A DNA stretch of 9,076 bases from the NCBI GenBank assembly GCA_011330545.1, contig DRQI01000241.1:1-9076 (forward strand). Reading direction: 5' to 3'. This DNA comes from Flavobacteriia bacterium. Its GTDB lineage: Bacteria; Bacteroidota; Bacteroidia; Flavobacteriales; Flavobacteriaceae. The position numbers and the translations under genes were made by a program. The notes under the pieces are model-generated. The model had not been told where the DNA came from. It did not search any database and was given only the letters and a program-made list of their open reading frames with translations. Positions within the stretch are counted from its first letter, which is position 1. Each line of letters opens with the position of its first letter. Below, piece by piece: positions 1-7,939 of this stretch.

Positions 1-614
1 CCTATTCCGCCCGAAGCGAGTAGGGTACTACCGGCATGGATGGTGATGATATCGCCCGATTTTTCGTTTAAGACATAGGCACCATAACAGGATACTGTTT
101 TGGGTGTTACCTTTTTTAAATGGTGTTCTGTGATAAGGTCTATGGCAAAATGATGTGATAATAAGGTTACATTTTGCAATTGGTGTACGCGTTGCAACAA
201 TGCCCTTTCTACTTCATAGCCGGTAATATCTTTGTGGTGTACTACGCGATATTCTGAATGGCCGCCTTCTTTTCCCAATTCGAAATTACCTTCGGCATCC
301 AAGTCAAAATTTGCCCCCCAAACAATGAGTTCTTTTAATCGTTGAGGGCCTTCTTTAATGACCATTTCTACTACTGATTTATCACAGAGCCCGTCGCCGG
401 CAATCAAAGTATCTTGTATGTGCTTTTGAAAAGAGTCTTCTTCGGTATCTAATACTATGGCCACCCCGCCTTGTGCATATTTGGTATTAGATTCGTCTTC
501 ATCGCCTTTGGTGACAATGACAACATTGCTACCTGAAAATTTTTCAGCTATTTTAACGGCAAAAGTAAGTCCTGCAACACCAGAACCAATGACTAAATAA
601 TCTGTTGTTATCAT
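1..614 (-). CDS. nadB: L-aspartate oxidase NadB, N-terminal third (partial, runs off the left edge)
   Basis: This flavoenzyme oxidises L-aspartate to iminoaspartate, the first step of de novo NAD synthesis, passing electrons to oxygen or fumarate. The 204 visible codons translate without interruption. Residues 8-15 (VIGSGVAG) form the FAD-binding dinucleotide fold. The family block SNTKYAQGGVA is at 42-52, and the substrate-side block KEGGHSEYRVVHHKDITG follows the FDLDAEGNF stretch. The fragment ends at LLASGGI near the left edge, where the family usually has another glycine-rich FAD contact. Family members are about 500-540 residues, so roughly two thirds, including the active-site Arg region, lie outside. 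The ATG at 614 is two bases after the nadA stop, which fixes the start and implies translational coupling. No Shine-Dalgarno sequence is evident. Identification is firm; only completeness cannot be judged. Confidence 0.95.
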   Translation of the reverse strand, partial: MITTDYLVIGSGVAGLTFAVKIAEKFSGSNVVIVTKGDEDESNTKYAQGGVAIVLDTEEDSFQKHIQDTLIAGDGLCDKSVVEMVIKEGPQRLKELIVWGANFDLDAEGNFELGKEGGHSEYRVVHHKDITGYEVERALLQRVHQLQNVTLLSHHFAIDLITEHHLKKVTPKTVSCYGAYVLNEKSGDIITIHAGSTLLASGGI

Positions 615-616
615 AA

Positions 617-1552
617 TTATTTGGAGAGTGCTAACATTCGTTGAATGGGAATTAATGCTTTTTTTCGTATTTCGTCAGAAACATTTATTTGAGGGCTTTC
701 ATCGCGTAAGCAAGTATACAGTTTTTCTAATGTATTTACTTTCATAAAAGCACATTCGCTACAGGCACAGGTATTGTCTTCTTTTGCCGGTGCCGGAATT
801 AATTCTGTACCGGGAACTTCTTGTTGCATTTTGTATAAAATACCGGCTTCTGTTGCTACGATAAAACGCCGGTCACGATGTTCTTTTACATAATTAATCA
901 TTCCGGAAGTAGACCCCACATAGCTCGCTACCTTAATGATATGTTCTTCAGATTCGGGATGGGCGATGATAATCGATTCGGGATGTTTTTCATGTAATTT
1001 TAGTAATTTTTCTATTGAAAATGCCTCGTGTACTACGCAACTTCCATCCCATAGAAGCATATCCCTGCCTGTTTGTGAAATGATATATTTTCCTAAATTT
1101 TTATCGGGGGCAAAAATAATAGGCTTGTCTTTAGGGATAGATTCTACTATTTTTAGGGCATTGGACGAAGTACAAACAATATCTGTTAAGGCTTTTACTT
1201 CGGCACTACAATTTACATAGGTAATAACGGTATGATCAGGATGTGCTTTGACAAACTCTTCAAAAGTACTTGCGGGACAAGAATCTGCCAATGAACAGCC
1301 GGCTTCTAAATCAGGGAGGACAACGATTTTGTCAGGACTTAAAATTTTAGCGGTTTCTGCCATAAAATGAACTCCTGCAAATACAATCATATCGGCATCT
1401 GTTTTTGCGGCTTGTTGTGATAAGCCCAAGCTGTCGCCTACATAGTCTGCTATATCTTGTATTTCGGCTTCTTGGTAATAGTGTGCCAAAATAATAGCAT
1501 TTTTCTCTTTTTTAAGTTTTTTTATTTTCTCTTGTATGGTCATTTTGGTCAT
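617..1552 (-). CDS. nadA: Quinolinate synthase NadA
   Basis: Condenses iminoaspartate (from NadB) with dihydroxyacetone phosphate to quinolinate in the cytoplasm, using an oxygen-sensitive [4Fe-4S] cluster. The 311-residue length is typical of the short NadA form. Visible signatures are AHYYQ at 23-27 and [13 protein letters not shown] at 33-45. [12 protein letters not shown] lies at 60-71, before [12 protein letters not shown] at 82-93. MINYV is at 218-222. The likely cluster ligands are Cys86, Cys172 (WDGSCVVHE) and one of Cys262/264/267 in the CACSEC motif, most probably Cys267. The motif here is followed by AFM, where many homologues have a Pro. Two in-frame ATGs, at 1552 and 1543, are possible starts; neither has a clear Shine-Dalgarno sequence, and the longer form is listed. 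The gene lies 2 bases upstream of nadB and 32 bases after the small membrane-protein gene, so all three may be co-transcribed. nadC is not in the window. Confidence 0.97.
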   Translation of the reverse strand: MTKMTIQEKIKKLKKEKNAIILAHYYQEAEIQDIADYVGDSLGLSQQAAKTDADMIVFAGVHFMAETAKILSPDKIVVLPDLEAGCSLADSCPASTFEEFVKAHPDHTVITYVNCSAEVKALTDIVCTSSNALKIVESIPKDKPIIFAPDKNLGKYIISQTGRDMLLWDGSCVVHEAFSIEKLLKLHEKHPESIIIAHPESEEHIIKVASYVGSTSGMINYVKEHRDRRFIVATEAGILYKMQQEVPGTELIPAPAKEDNTCACSECAFMKVNTLEKLYTCLRDESPQINVSDEIRKKALIPIQRMLALSK

Positions 1553-1584
1553 TTTAAAAAAGGATTCAACTTTTACATATAAAA

Positions 1585-1752
1585 TTAGTCTTTGCTATTG
1601 TCAATAATAAAAAGGACGATAGCAATTGCAAAAAAAATTCCTGCCGTAATCAGTACGGGTTTCATATACGGCCAATTTACAAAACTGCCGATAGAGCCTA
1701 TCACAGCTAGTTGTAAGCCGATGGCGAAGGTTATTTTTACTTTTTTTGTCAT
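1585..1752 (-). CDS. Small two-helix membrane protein of unknown function (55 residues)
   Basis: An intact ATG-to-TAA frame of 55 codons fills most of the space between norD and nadA. The protein starts [15 protein letters not shown] and ends FIIDNSKD. It has two hydrophobic stretches, about residues 8-25 and 33-50, joined by a short turn containing NWPYMKP. The N-terminus carries three lysines and the C-terminus is polar, as expected of a small inner-membrane hairpin protein. I do not recognise a named family. Its place directly downstream of norD recalls norF of the proteobacterial norCBQDEF cluster, which also encodes a small two-helix protein, but that rests on position and topology only. 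It could equally belong with nadA, 32 bases downstream. A 78-codon frame on the opposite strand overlaps it and is judged a shadow. No Shine-Dalgarno sequence is seen. Confidence 0.75.
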   Translation of the reverse strand: MTKKVKITFAIGLQLAVIGSIGSFVNWPYMKPVLITAGIFFAIAIVLFIIDNSKD

Positions 1753-1758
1753 ATACGT

Positions 1759-1801
1759 TATCACAAAGGTTTCGACTGCGTTTAACTTGACGGATGTGAT
1801 A
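1759..1801. repeat. Inverted repeat enclosing a possible degenerate copy of a dispersed intergenic repeat
   Basis: A perfect 7-base inverted repeat, TATCACA (1759-1765) and TGTGATA (1795-1801), encloses 29 bases in the 72-base gap between norD and the small membrane-protein gene. The enclosed core at 1771-1792 resembles the TTCGACTGCGCTCAACCTGACA-type element that I recall as common between genes in many Bacteroidota genomes, with about four differences. That match is from memory. There is no T-run after either arm, so it does not look like a standard terminator. It may be a folded untranslated leader of the small gene or a relic repeat. Confidence 0.4.
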
Positions 1802-1824
1802 TTACCTCAAGTGCAGCCAAAAGG

Positions 1825-3594
1825 TTAAGACTTATGTTTTATTCTATCATATAATTTTGCCAATGATTGTAATAATTCTACCGGAGTTGTTAAAATTTCA
1901 TAGTGGTTTGAACCAAACATTTGTGGCAAATAGTATTTGGCATTGGCTTCTATGGCCAAAGCATACGAGTTGATATTGCGTTCGTTCAATTCGCGTAAGG
2001 CTTGTTTTACGTCGTTAACGCCGTAGTTGCCTTCGTATTTATCATAATCATTGGGTTTGCCGTCAGAAATAAGAATCAACCATTTGTTTTTAGTATTTCG
2101 TTGGCCTAACAGTGCCCCCGAATGGCGTAAGGCTGTTCCTATTCTGGTATATCCTTCGGGCTCAATGGCACCTACTTTGTACTTGGCTTTATTCCAGTCT
2201 TCATCAAAATCTTTAATGCTTATATAGGTTGCATAATTTCGAGTTTTTGAATAAAAACAGTCAATAGAAAAATCAACATGAAACTCGTGTAAGATTTCTC
2301 CGAATAAAATAGAAACTTGTTTTTCTACATCGATAACCCTATTGCCAGCGGCATAACCGTCACTCGATAAGCTGATGTCTAACAGCATTAAAATAGAGAG
2401 GTCTTTTTCTTTTTTTCGTTTAGACAGATAAATATTTTCTGAAGGGGTATGTTTTAATTGTACATCGATAAATAAATCTGTAAGTGCGTCAATATCAAAT
2501 GCTGAGCCTTGGTTTTGCCTGCGTTGCTGTTGGAATTTATTATTGATATTGGTAAGCATTTTACGCAAGCCCAGTAGCGTTGATGCATTGTCTTGTATGG
2601 TTTTTTTATAATATGCCAAATCGGTTTCACGAATGGTTTTAGGATATAATTTACAAAACCCTTCTTTATAGGCTCTTTTGGTATAATCCCATTCATCATA
2701 CGAGAGGCTATAGTCATCGGTATTGATTTCGGCACTTTCGGCTACCGTAGTATTTTCGATAAATTCTGTTTGGTATACTGAATGTGTTGTGTCATCAACG
2801 CGTACGGTATATTTCATATTGAGTTCTTCTAGGGCTTTGCTATGCTCGTCTAATTCGTCTTCGCCATCAAAATCGCGCCATCCACCATCCCATTCTTCAG
2901 CGGTATCTATTTTTTCAAAATCGTGTGTTAACACATAATCTTCTTGTTGCTTTTTATCTATTTGCAGTGAAACAATTTCTTCTACGGGGGTTGCTTTTAA
3001 AATGGTTTTGATTTCATCGGCAATGGCTTTTTTAGCTTTGTCATTAAAATGTTGGAGTTGCCGGCCGGAGGTATCTGTTTCGGGTGTGTTTTGCATCCAC
3101 TTTCCGTAAATAAACGTAACATCTTCCGGATTTTTCGGAGTGGCTTTTTGTGTATAGTGATTTATCAACGCGGTATGTATGCGTTTAGTAATAGGAAATT
3201 CTTCAAATAATTGTTGCAATACTTGCCCCGAAGTAGCTGCCGCTTTTTCTTGTGATATTGCCAGTGGATGTTCGGTTTGTCCATTCCAATTAAGGCCTAA
3301 ATTTTTTTGAACAGCGAGGTACAATACCCTAAATAGATAATATGACAAGTTTTCTTCATAGGTATCAAATTCAAAGTACAGGGCGGGAAAGAAGAAGCTG
3401 TTATTTTTATAGCCACCTTCGCGTTTGGCAGGATAGATATCGATAGGTTTTCCGGTAACGGCTCTTGCTAAAATACTCAATTTCGGTTTGATAGTATCTA
3501 ATTTTACCGTTTTGGCATCTGCTTCTACGGTTTCTCTCTTTTTTTTTGAAAAAAAGTTAGCTATTTTACCGTATATGTATTCGTCTAATGCCAT
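1825..3594 (-). CDS. norD: NorD-type VWA-domain protein, nitric oxide reductase activation
   Basis: NorD works with the AAA+ protein NorQ in the cytoplasm as a chaperone for nitric oxide reductase, in the family model helping to insert the non-haem iron. The C-terminal part, about 398-588, is a von Willebrand A domain with an intact MIDAS: D406-x-S408-x-S410 (LLDISLSS), Thr483 in EGYTRIGTAL and Asp511 in LILISDGKPNDYDKYEG. The block DGKPNDxDxYEGxYGxxD is the part that distinguishes NorD from other VWA proteins, and NRVIDVEKQ after the first MIDAS motif also fits. Residues 1-390 are a less conserved, partly acidic region (DFDGEDELDEH at 241-251). At 589 residues it is within the family range. 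There is no signal peptide. It follows norQ by 96 bases. The start codon at 3594 has no visible Shine-Dalgarno sequence. Confidence 0.92.
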   Translation of the reverse strand: MALDEYIYGKIANFFSKKKRETVEADAKTVKLDTIKPKLSILARAVTGKPIDIYPAKREGGYKNNSFFFPALYFEFDTYEENLSYYLFRVLYLAVQKNLGLNWNGQTEHPLAISQEKAAATSGQVLQQLFEEFPITKRIHTALINHYTQKATPKNPEDVTFIYGKWMQNTPETDTSGRQLQHFNDKAKKAIADEIKTILKATPVEEIVSLQIDKKQQEDYVLTHDFEKIDTAEEWDGGWRDFDGEDELDEHSKALEELNMKYTVRVDDTTHSVYQTEFIENTTVAESAEINTDDYSLSYDEWDYTKRAYKEGFCKLYPKTIRETDLAYYKKTIQDNASTLLGLRKMLTNINNKFQQQRRQNQGSAFDIDALTDLFIDVQLKHTPSENIYLSKRKKEKDLSILMLLDISLSSDGYAAGNRVIDVEKQVSILFGEILHEFHVDFSIDCFYSKTRNYATYISIKDFDEDWNKAKYKVGAIEPEGYTRIGTALRHSGALLGQRNTKNKWLILISDGKPNDYDKYEGNYGVNDVKQALRELNERNINSYALAIEANAKYYLPQMFGSNHYEILTTPVELLQSLAKLYDRIKHKS

Positions 3595-3598
3595 TTTT

Positions 3599-3627
3599 GT
3601 AGTTAGGGGTTAGTATTGAGTAGTTAG
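3599..3627. repeat. Short direct repeat in the norQ-norD gap
   Basis: GTAGTTAG occurs at 3599-3606 and again at 3620-3627, 21 bases apart, within a TTAG-rich run in the 96-base gap before norD. The run looks low in complexity. I see no credible promoter or terminator in this gap, so norQ and norD are probably co-transcribed. The repeat may have no function. Confidence 0.3.
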
Positions 3628-3690
3628 TTATGGTTAATTTTTATAGTAGTGTTTTTTACTACGAGCTGCTGACTGAAATTGCTTATTATT

Positions 3691-4464
3691 TCATATCATT
3701 AAATCACACAAATCTCTCAGTGCTTCGATAATCTCTACATCGTCTGTTAAAGGTTCTACAATGGCTACGTGGGTTGATAATCTTTTTGACAAGCCACTGT
3801 GTATCAACTTTGAGGCATCTACCAACAATCGTGTCGATACGGTTTCGGTAAGGCCGAGTTCTGTTAAGTTTCTTATTTTAGTAGCAATAGCCACTAATTT
3901 TTTGGCAGTTGCTTTGTCGATATCGGTTTCATTGACAAGTATTTCTGCTTCTATTTTTTCTTCGGGATAGGTAAATGATAATGCTACAAACCGTTGTTTG
4001 GTAGATGGTTTTAGTTCTTTAAACCCTTTTTGATATCCGGGATTAAAGGAGGCTACCAACATAAAATCGTCGTGTGCTTTGATAATTTCTCCTAGTTTAT
4101 CAATGTACAATTCCCTGCGGTGGTCGGTTAATGAGTGTATGGCTACTATTACATCAGGCCTTGCTTCGGCAATTTCATCCAAATAGATAATGGCTCCTTC
4201 TTTAACGGCTTTTGTCAAAGGGCCATCTAACCAAATAGCTTCTGCTCCTTTGATGATAAAACGCCCAATCAAATCGGTTGCAGAGGTTTCTTCATGACAG
4301 GCAATGGTAATTAGTTTTTTGTCTAATTTACCGGCCATATATTCTATGAAACGCGATTTGCCGGTTCCGGTAGGGCCTTTTAGCAAAAAAGGAATTTTAT
4401 TTTTATAGGAGTGTTCAAAGACTTCTATTTCTTTTCCTATTTGATGATAGTAGGGTAAACTCAT
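3691..4464 (-). CDS. norQ: NorQ/CbbQ-type MoxR AAA+ ATPase
   Basis: A cytoplasmic ATPase that partners the VWA protein NorD to activate nitric oxide reductase; the same family includes NirQ and the Rubisco activase CbbQ. At 257 residues it has the compact NorQ length. Walker A is GPTGTGKS at 30-37 and Walker B is IIYLDE at 92-97. Sensor 1 is Asn141 in VASFNPGY, and the probable arginine finger is Arg158 in STKQRF. A sensor-2-like arginine is Arg212 in STRLLVDA. The ETSATDLIGRF block at 59-69 is characteristic of this subfamily. Assignment to NorQ rather than CbbQ rests on the adjacent norD and the nearby nirS. The start at 4464 is preceded by AAAAGG about 7 bases upstream, a weak Shine-Dalgarno-like sequence. 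Because a terminator precedes the gene (4538-4577), its promoter should lie within about 4465-4537, but I find no convincing TAnnTTTG box there. Confidence 0.92.
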   Translation of the reverse strand: MSLPYYHQIGKEIEVFEHSYKNKIPFLLKGPTGTGKSRFIEYMAGKLDKKLITIACHEETSATDLIGRFIIKGAEAIWLDGPLTKAVKEGAIIYLDEIAEARPDVIVAIHSLTDHRRELYIDKLGEIIKAHDDFMLVASFNPGYQKGFKELKPSTKQRFVALSFTYPEEKIEAEILVNETDIDKATAKKLVAIATKIRNLTELGLTETVSTRLLVDASKLIHSGLSKRLSTHVAIVEPLTDDVEIIEALRDLCDLMI

Positions 4465-4537
4465 GTGGTACCTTTTAATTTATCAAAACCCTTCAATTCT
4501 TTTGAAAGGCTATACTGATGGTAAATTTACAAAAAAG

Positions 4538-4577
4538 CCAAAACCGACCCCTATTAAATCATAAGAATCGGTTTTGG
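4538..4577 (-). terminator. Intrinsic terminator after the porin gene
   Basis: Read on the minus strand, CCAAAACCGA (4577-4568) pairs perfectly with TCGGTTTTGG (4547-4538) to give a 10-base stem with a 20-base loop, followed by CTTTTTTG. It begins 12 bases after the porin stop codon. It should end the receptor-porin transcript and make norQ depend on its own promoter or on read-through. The large loop makes it weaker than a compact hairpin. Confidence 0.75.
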
Positions 4578-4589
4578 TAACTTTCATAA

Positions 4590-5861
4590 TTATTTATTCG
4601 ATGTTGAAAATAGGTGAGGTTTAAAAGTAATCATAATCCAACTCCAACTATTATCTGCATCTTTGTCACCACCTTTTAATACTTCCATGGTATTTGTAGC
4701 ATACATTTTAGAGAACCCTGCATTTATTGAAATGTCTTTGGCTAGTTTATAGCCTAGGGTTAGGTCTATTTCTGTACCTAAATTGTTATCCATTTTTGTA
4801 AGTCCGTTAAAAACATCGGCTGCCGCAGAGAAAAAGTGCGGAATTACTTTTGCAGAGAATTTATCTTTTTTATAAGCTACGGTGGCATTGATATCGGTCA
4901 ATCCTACAGAATTTGCATGGTTGCCAACGTAAAAATAGTCCATCCAACCGTTAAATTTGTGATTGGTGCCAAAGAGTGGGGCAAATGATTTCACATCTCC
5001 ACTAACATCATTCATATCTTTACCAGAAAGATATTCGATACCGGCTCCTAATGAAAAATTATCACCGGTTTTATAGTTAAAATTTCCTGTAAAGTACGAT
5101 GCACTTACATCTTTATTGATAGTCTTGCCGGTTTGGAAATAGGCGGCGGCATTGGCATTGAACTTTCCGGCTTTGTAGGTGATTCTTGGGCCCATTGTTT
5201 GCACGTAATCTATGGTTTGATTTTCATTGGGCAAGCCTACATTTTCTAAATATTCTATTCCGGTATTTAACAATAAGACACTTAGTCCAAATTTGTCAAA
5301 TTTTCCGTGATACCAAGCATATTGAAAGGCTTTGTATCCTGCTGCGTTGCTGTATAATGCATCGAAAAGGCTTTGATTGTCGGCATTCAATGCCAACCCG
5401 ATATCGAGCCTGTTATTTTTGTTTGGCGTATACTTAAACAACAGGGCATCGTGGCTTCTCGCTTGTTGTGCCCAACCTACGTTACCAAAAATACGATGGT
5501 CGTCATATACAATTTCTTGACGCCCGAATTTTAATGAAACTTTGTTTGATAAGATGGCTTCTGCCCAGGCTTCGTGTAAGGATGTTGATTTGTCATCACT
5601 GGCCAAGGTACTTACATCTCCCCAAACCCTGATATTTTGTAATGTGACGCCTAGCCTGATTTTATCTTTTTGATAATTAAAGTTTAAACGGGTTCGTTGT
5701 GAAATAAAATTAGCGCCATCGGTATTTTTATCGATGAGTGTTTTGTAGCCATGCCTATTTTCATAACGCGGCCTTACTTCTGCTGATAAATCAAATTGTT
5801 GTGCTGTTAAATTAGTGGCTATCAATGTCACTAAAATAGTTATATAAATTACTTTTTTCAT
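4590..5861 (-). CDS. Outer-membrane porin-like beta-barrel, alginate-export family type
   Basis: A 423-residue exported protein. Residues 1-20 (MKKVIYITILVTLIATNLTA) are a classic signal peptide with likely cleavage before QQ. The rest shows alternating amphipathic strands typical of an outer-membrane barrel, for example RTRLNFNYQKDKIRLGVTL and SAKVIPHFFSAAADVF. The block GRQEIVYDDHRIFGNVGW followed by QQARSHDALLFKY at about 113-145 matches what I know of the AlgE-like/alginate-export family, used loosely for many porins. The substrate is not shown by the sequence. Placed between nirS and norQD and 20 bases downstream of a TonB-dependent receptor, it could be a nitrite or other anion channel serving denitrification; this is inference. 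The C-terminus is FKPHLFSTSNK, not a terminal aromatic residue, although a Phe lies a few residues before the end. Confidence 0.8.
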   Translation of the reverse strand: MKKVIYITILVTLIATNLTAQQFDLSAEVRPRYENRHGYKTLIDKNTDGANFISQRTRLNFNYQKDKIRLGVTLQNIRVWGDVSTLASDDKSTSLHEAWAEAILSNKVSLKFGRQEIVYDDHRIFGNVGWAQQARSHDALLFKYTPNKNNRLDIGLALNADNQSLFDALYSNAAGYKAFQYAWYHGKFDKFGLSVLLLNTGIEYLENVGLPNENQTIDYVQTMGPRITYKAGKFNANAAAYFQTGKTINKDVSASYFTGNFNYKTGDNFSLGAGIEYLSGKDMNDVSGDVKSFAPLFGTNHKFNGWMDYFYVGNHANSVGLTDINATVAYKKDKFSAKVIPHFFSAAADVFNGLTKMDNNLGTEIDLTLGYKLAKDISINAGFSKMYATNTMEVLKGGDKDADNSWSWIMITFKPHLFSTSNK

Positions 5862-5881
5862 TGTTGTACTATTTAATTGTA

Positions 5882-7882
5882 TTAGAAATTAAGTGTTGTT
5901 TTTATAAAGAATGACCTTCCCCAAAGTTGCATATCTCGGGCATGTGCTTGTCCGGCTTCATTGACGGTTTCGATATCTGTTACGTCAAATGCATTTTTAA
6001 CACCTATGGAAGCCCTAAGGTTCTTTTTTAAAAATGATTTTGAAACCGTAGCATTCAAATTGTTAAAACTTGCCCTAGTAGTTTTTACCAAGCTATCGTC
6101 TGTATTGTCAATAAAGAAACCTTCTCTTTTGCCCGAAAATTTATAATACACGGTAAAATCTACTTGCTGCTTTTTTAGCTGATAATTAATGTTAGTGGCA
6201 AACTCAGGAGAGTAGAGGTACTTATTAGTGTCAAAATTTTCATTGAATTGATTGAACCTTCCAATTATTGAAAAACCTGTTTTTATTGAAAAGGCCTCTA
6301 CCGGATGGTAAGTAACATCAATTTTACCACCGAGCGATTTGAATTTATTAATATTAATATAATTTCTATTAAAATTTTCGAGCTCACTTAATGCGATTAA
6401 ATTATTAATATCATTATAAAAAACAGAAGGTTCTATGGCTAATGAACCGGCTGTATGAAACGTTTTATGGAAAGTGTATTGTAAATTAAAGCTATGCGAT
6501 TTTTCTACTTCGAGGTTTTCATTGCCGCTAATGATATAGGTTACCGGGCCGGCACTGATACGAAAATCTAGGAATAATTCTTTTAACGAAGGTGCCCTAA
6601 AGCCTCTTGCATAGGAAAACCGGATTTTATTGTGCTCGTCAATTTTTAATTTTGTATTCAATGCAGGGGAGAGCAGTGAGCCATAACTACTATTGTAAGT
6701 ATACCGTACGGCGGGTTGTATTTCAAAATTATGAACTAGTTTATAATTGACGCTTGAATAGAAAATGGTACTGGTAATAGATTGCTTATTGTTGCGTATG
6801 CGTGCGCCTTCTGTAGATTCAACGTTGATATCTGTGCCAATGGCATAGTTTATTTTGTCAGATAATTTATTTTTCCCTAATTGGGCTTTGACACCTCCGT
6901 AATTAAATTTCACAATATTATCGTCTCTATTATCAGATTTTGCACGTATTCTTTTTGAGGCTAAAGGGTCAACATCAAATGTATTATGGTACCGTTGGTA
7001 ATCGAGATATGAAACTGTAAGGTCTACAAATTTATTTCCTAAGACTTTTCCTTTTAAATTCAAATAGTTGTCTATTCTGCGGGTATAGTAATCTTTATCT
7101 AGGATGTTACCGCGCCTGTCGGGTTCGCCAATAGAGATTAATTTTTCATTGTTTACATTACTGTTAAAAATAAGGTTCAATGAGCCTAATTCTCTATGAT
7201 ACATTACATTTCCAAAGTGTTGGTTTCGCTCTTCCCAGTTTAAATTACGTGGGGCATCATTGGTTGACAGGCCATCAAAATGATAGTAGCCCCCATTAAT
7301 TTGTAAGGTATTTTTATTGAATTTATAACCTATTTTTCCGTTGATATTTAAGGCATTGATATCTTCATAATAGGATGATGCATTGCCTTCTAATGTTTTT
7401 TGTTGTTCTTTTTTGGTGATTAAATTGATAACGCCTCCCATAGCATCTGTACCGTAGAAAACAGAAACCGGCCCTTCAATAATTTCAACACGTTCTATAT
7501 TTGATAGGCTGATTTGGTTTAGGTCAATAATACCGTTTAAACGGCCTATTACCGGAACTCCATCAATTAGAATTTTAATATTTTCTTTAGAGATGCCTTG
7601 TAATTCTATACTTGTGCCGAAAACCGAATTTTGTGAGAGTTCAAAATTTAGTTCTTGTTGTAATAATTCCCTTAAATTATTGGCGGCTTTGGCCTGAATG
7701 GTTTTTGAATTTACTACGTTGACTTTATAAATGGCATTTTTTTCTGATTGCGGTGTGTATTGTGCCGTGACTACCACTTCTTTTAACTGCTCTGTTTTTG
7801 TGGTATCTATTTCTTGTTTTTGAGCAGATAATAGATTGAAAATAAGCAATATACATCCTAAGGATAGTGATAAATCCCTCAT
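5882..7882 (-). CDS. TonB-dependent outer-membrane receptor, substrate unknown
   Basis: A 22-strand-type outer-membrane transporter energised by TonB. From the chosen start it has 666 residues. A signal peptide covers 1-20 (MRDLSLSLGCILLIFNLLSA), and a TonB-box-like EVVVTAQY sits at 35-42. The plug domain, about 48-160, contains ILIDGVPVIGRLNG and NIERVEIIEGPVSVFYGTDAMGGVINLIT, strong family signatures. The barrel ends GRSFFIKTTLNF with the usual terminal Phe. It lacks the N-terminal carboxypeptidase-like extension of SusC proteins, so it resembles siderophore, haem or cobalamin receptors more than glycan importers. An in-frame ATG at 7903 would add seven residues, but it lies inside the stem of the hairpin at 7897-7929, so the ATG at 7882, which also gives a cleaner signal peptide, is preferred. 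It is followed 20 bases later by the porin gene. Confidence 0.9.
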   Translation of the reverse strand: MRDLSLSLGCILLIFNLLSAQKQEIDTTKTEQLKEVVVTAQYTPQSEKNAIYKVNVVNSKTIQAKAANNLRELLQQELNFELSQNSVFGTSIELQGISKENIKILIDGVPVIGRLNGIIDLNQISLSNIERVEIIEGPVSVFYGTDAMGGVINLITKKEQQKTLEGNASSYYEDINALNINGKIGYKFNKNTLQINGGYYHFDGLSTNDAPRNLNWEERNQHFGNVMYHRELGSLNLIFNSNVNNEKLISIGEPDRRGNILDKDYYTRRIDNYLNLKGKVLGNKFVDLTVSYLDYQRYHNTFDVDPLASKRIRAKSDNRDDNIVKFNYGGVKAQLGKNKLSDKINYAIGTDINVESTEGARIRNNKQSITSTIFYSSVNYKLVHNFEIQPAVRYTYNSSYGSLLSPALNTKLKIDEHNKIRFSYARGFRAPSLKELFLDFRISAGPVTYIISGNENLEVEKSHSFNLQYTFHKTFHTAGSLAIEPSVFYNDINNLIALSELENFNRNYININKFKSLGGKIDVTYHPVEAFSIKTGFSIIGRFNQFNENFDTNKYLYSPEFATNINYQLKKQQVDFTVYYKFSGKREGFFIDNTDDSLVKTTRASFNNLNATVSKSFLKKNLRASIGVKNAFDVTDIETVNEAGQAHARDMQLWGRSFFIKTTLNF

Positions 7883-7896
7883 GGTTACTAGTTTGT

Positions 7897-7929
7897 AAAA
7901 CATTCGGCAGCTTGGCTGCCGAATGTTTT
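7897..7929 (-). terminator. Perfect hairpin with T-run between nirS and the receptor gene
   Basis: AAAACATTCGGCAG (7897-7910) and CTGCCGAATGTTTT (7916-7929) are perfect complements, giving a 14-base stem and a 5-base loop. Read on the minus strand the structure starts about 10 bases after the nirS stop and ends in TTTT, as expected of an intrinsic terminator. The other strand also has a T-run, so it could work in both directions. Only 14 bases separate it from the receptor start at 7882, leaving no room for a downstream promoter, so the receptor and porin must rely on read-through or on a promoter overlapping the hairpin. Confidence 0.88.
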
Positions 7930-7939
7930 TAGTTACATG

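Noticed and set aside
1592..1828. A 78-codon plus-strand frame
   Set aside because: It lies antisense to the small membrane-protein gene and the end of norD, has no recognisable features, and all surrounding genes are on the minus strand. The minus-strand frame has coherent two-helix topology.
2454..2735. A 93-codon minus-strand frame inside norD
   Set aside because: It overlaps norD in a different frame, has no start context or domain signal, and the norD frame is clearly the conserved one.
3646..3662. Small hairpin GTAGT/ACTAC in the norQ-norD gap
   Set aside because: Only five base pairs with a T-rich loop rather than a trailing T-run; too weak to call a terminator.
4491..4508. TTCAA/TTGAA palindrome upstream of norQ as a Crp/FNR-type operator
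   Set aside because: FNR-family sites have TTGA first and TCAA second; here the half-sites are in the opposite order. A nearby TTGATAAATTAAAA matches only the left half-site.
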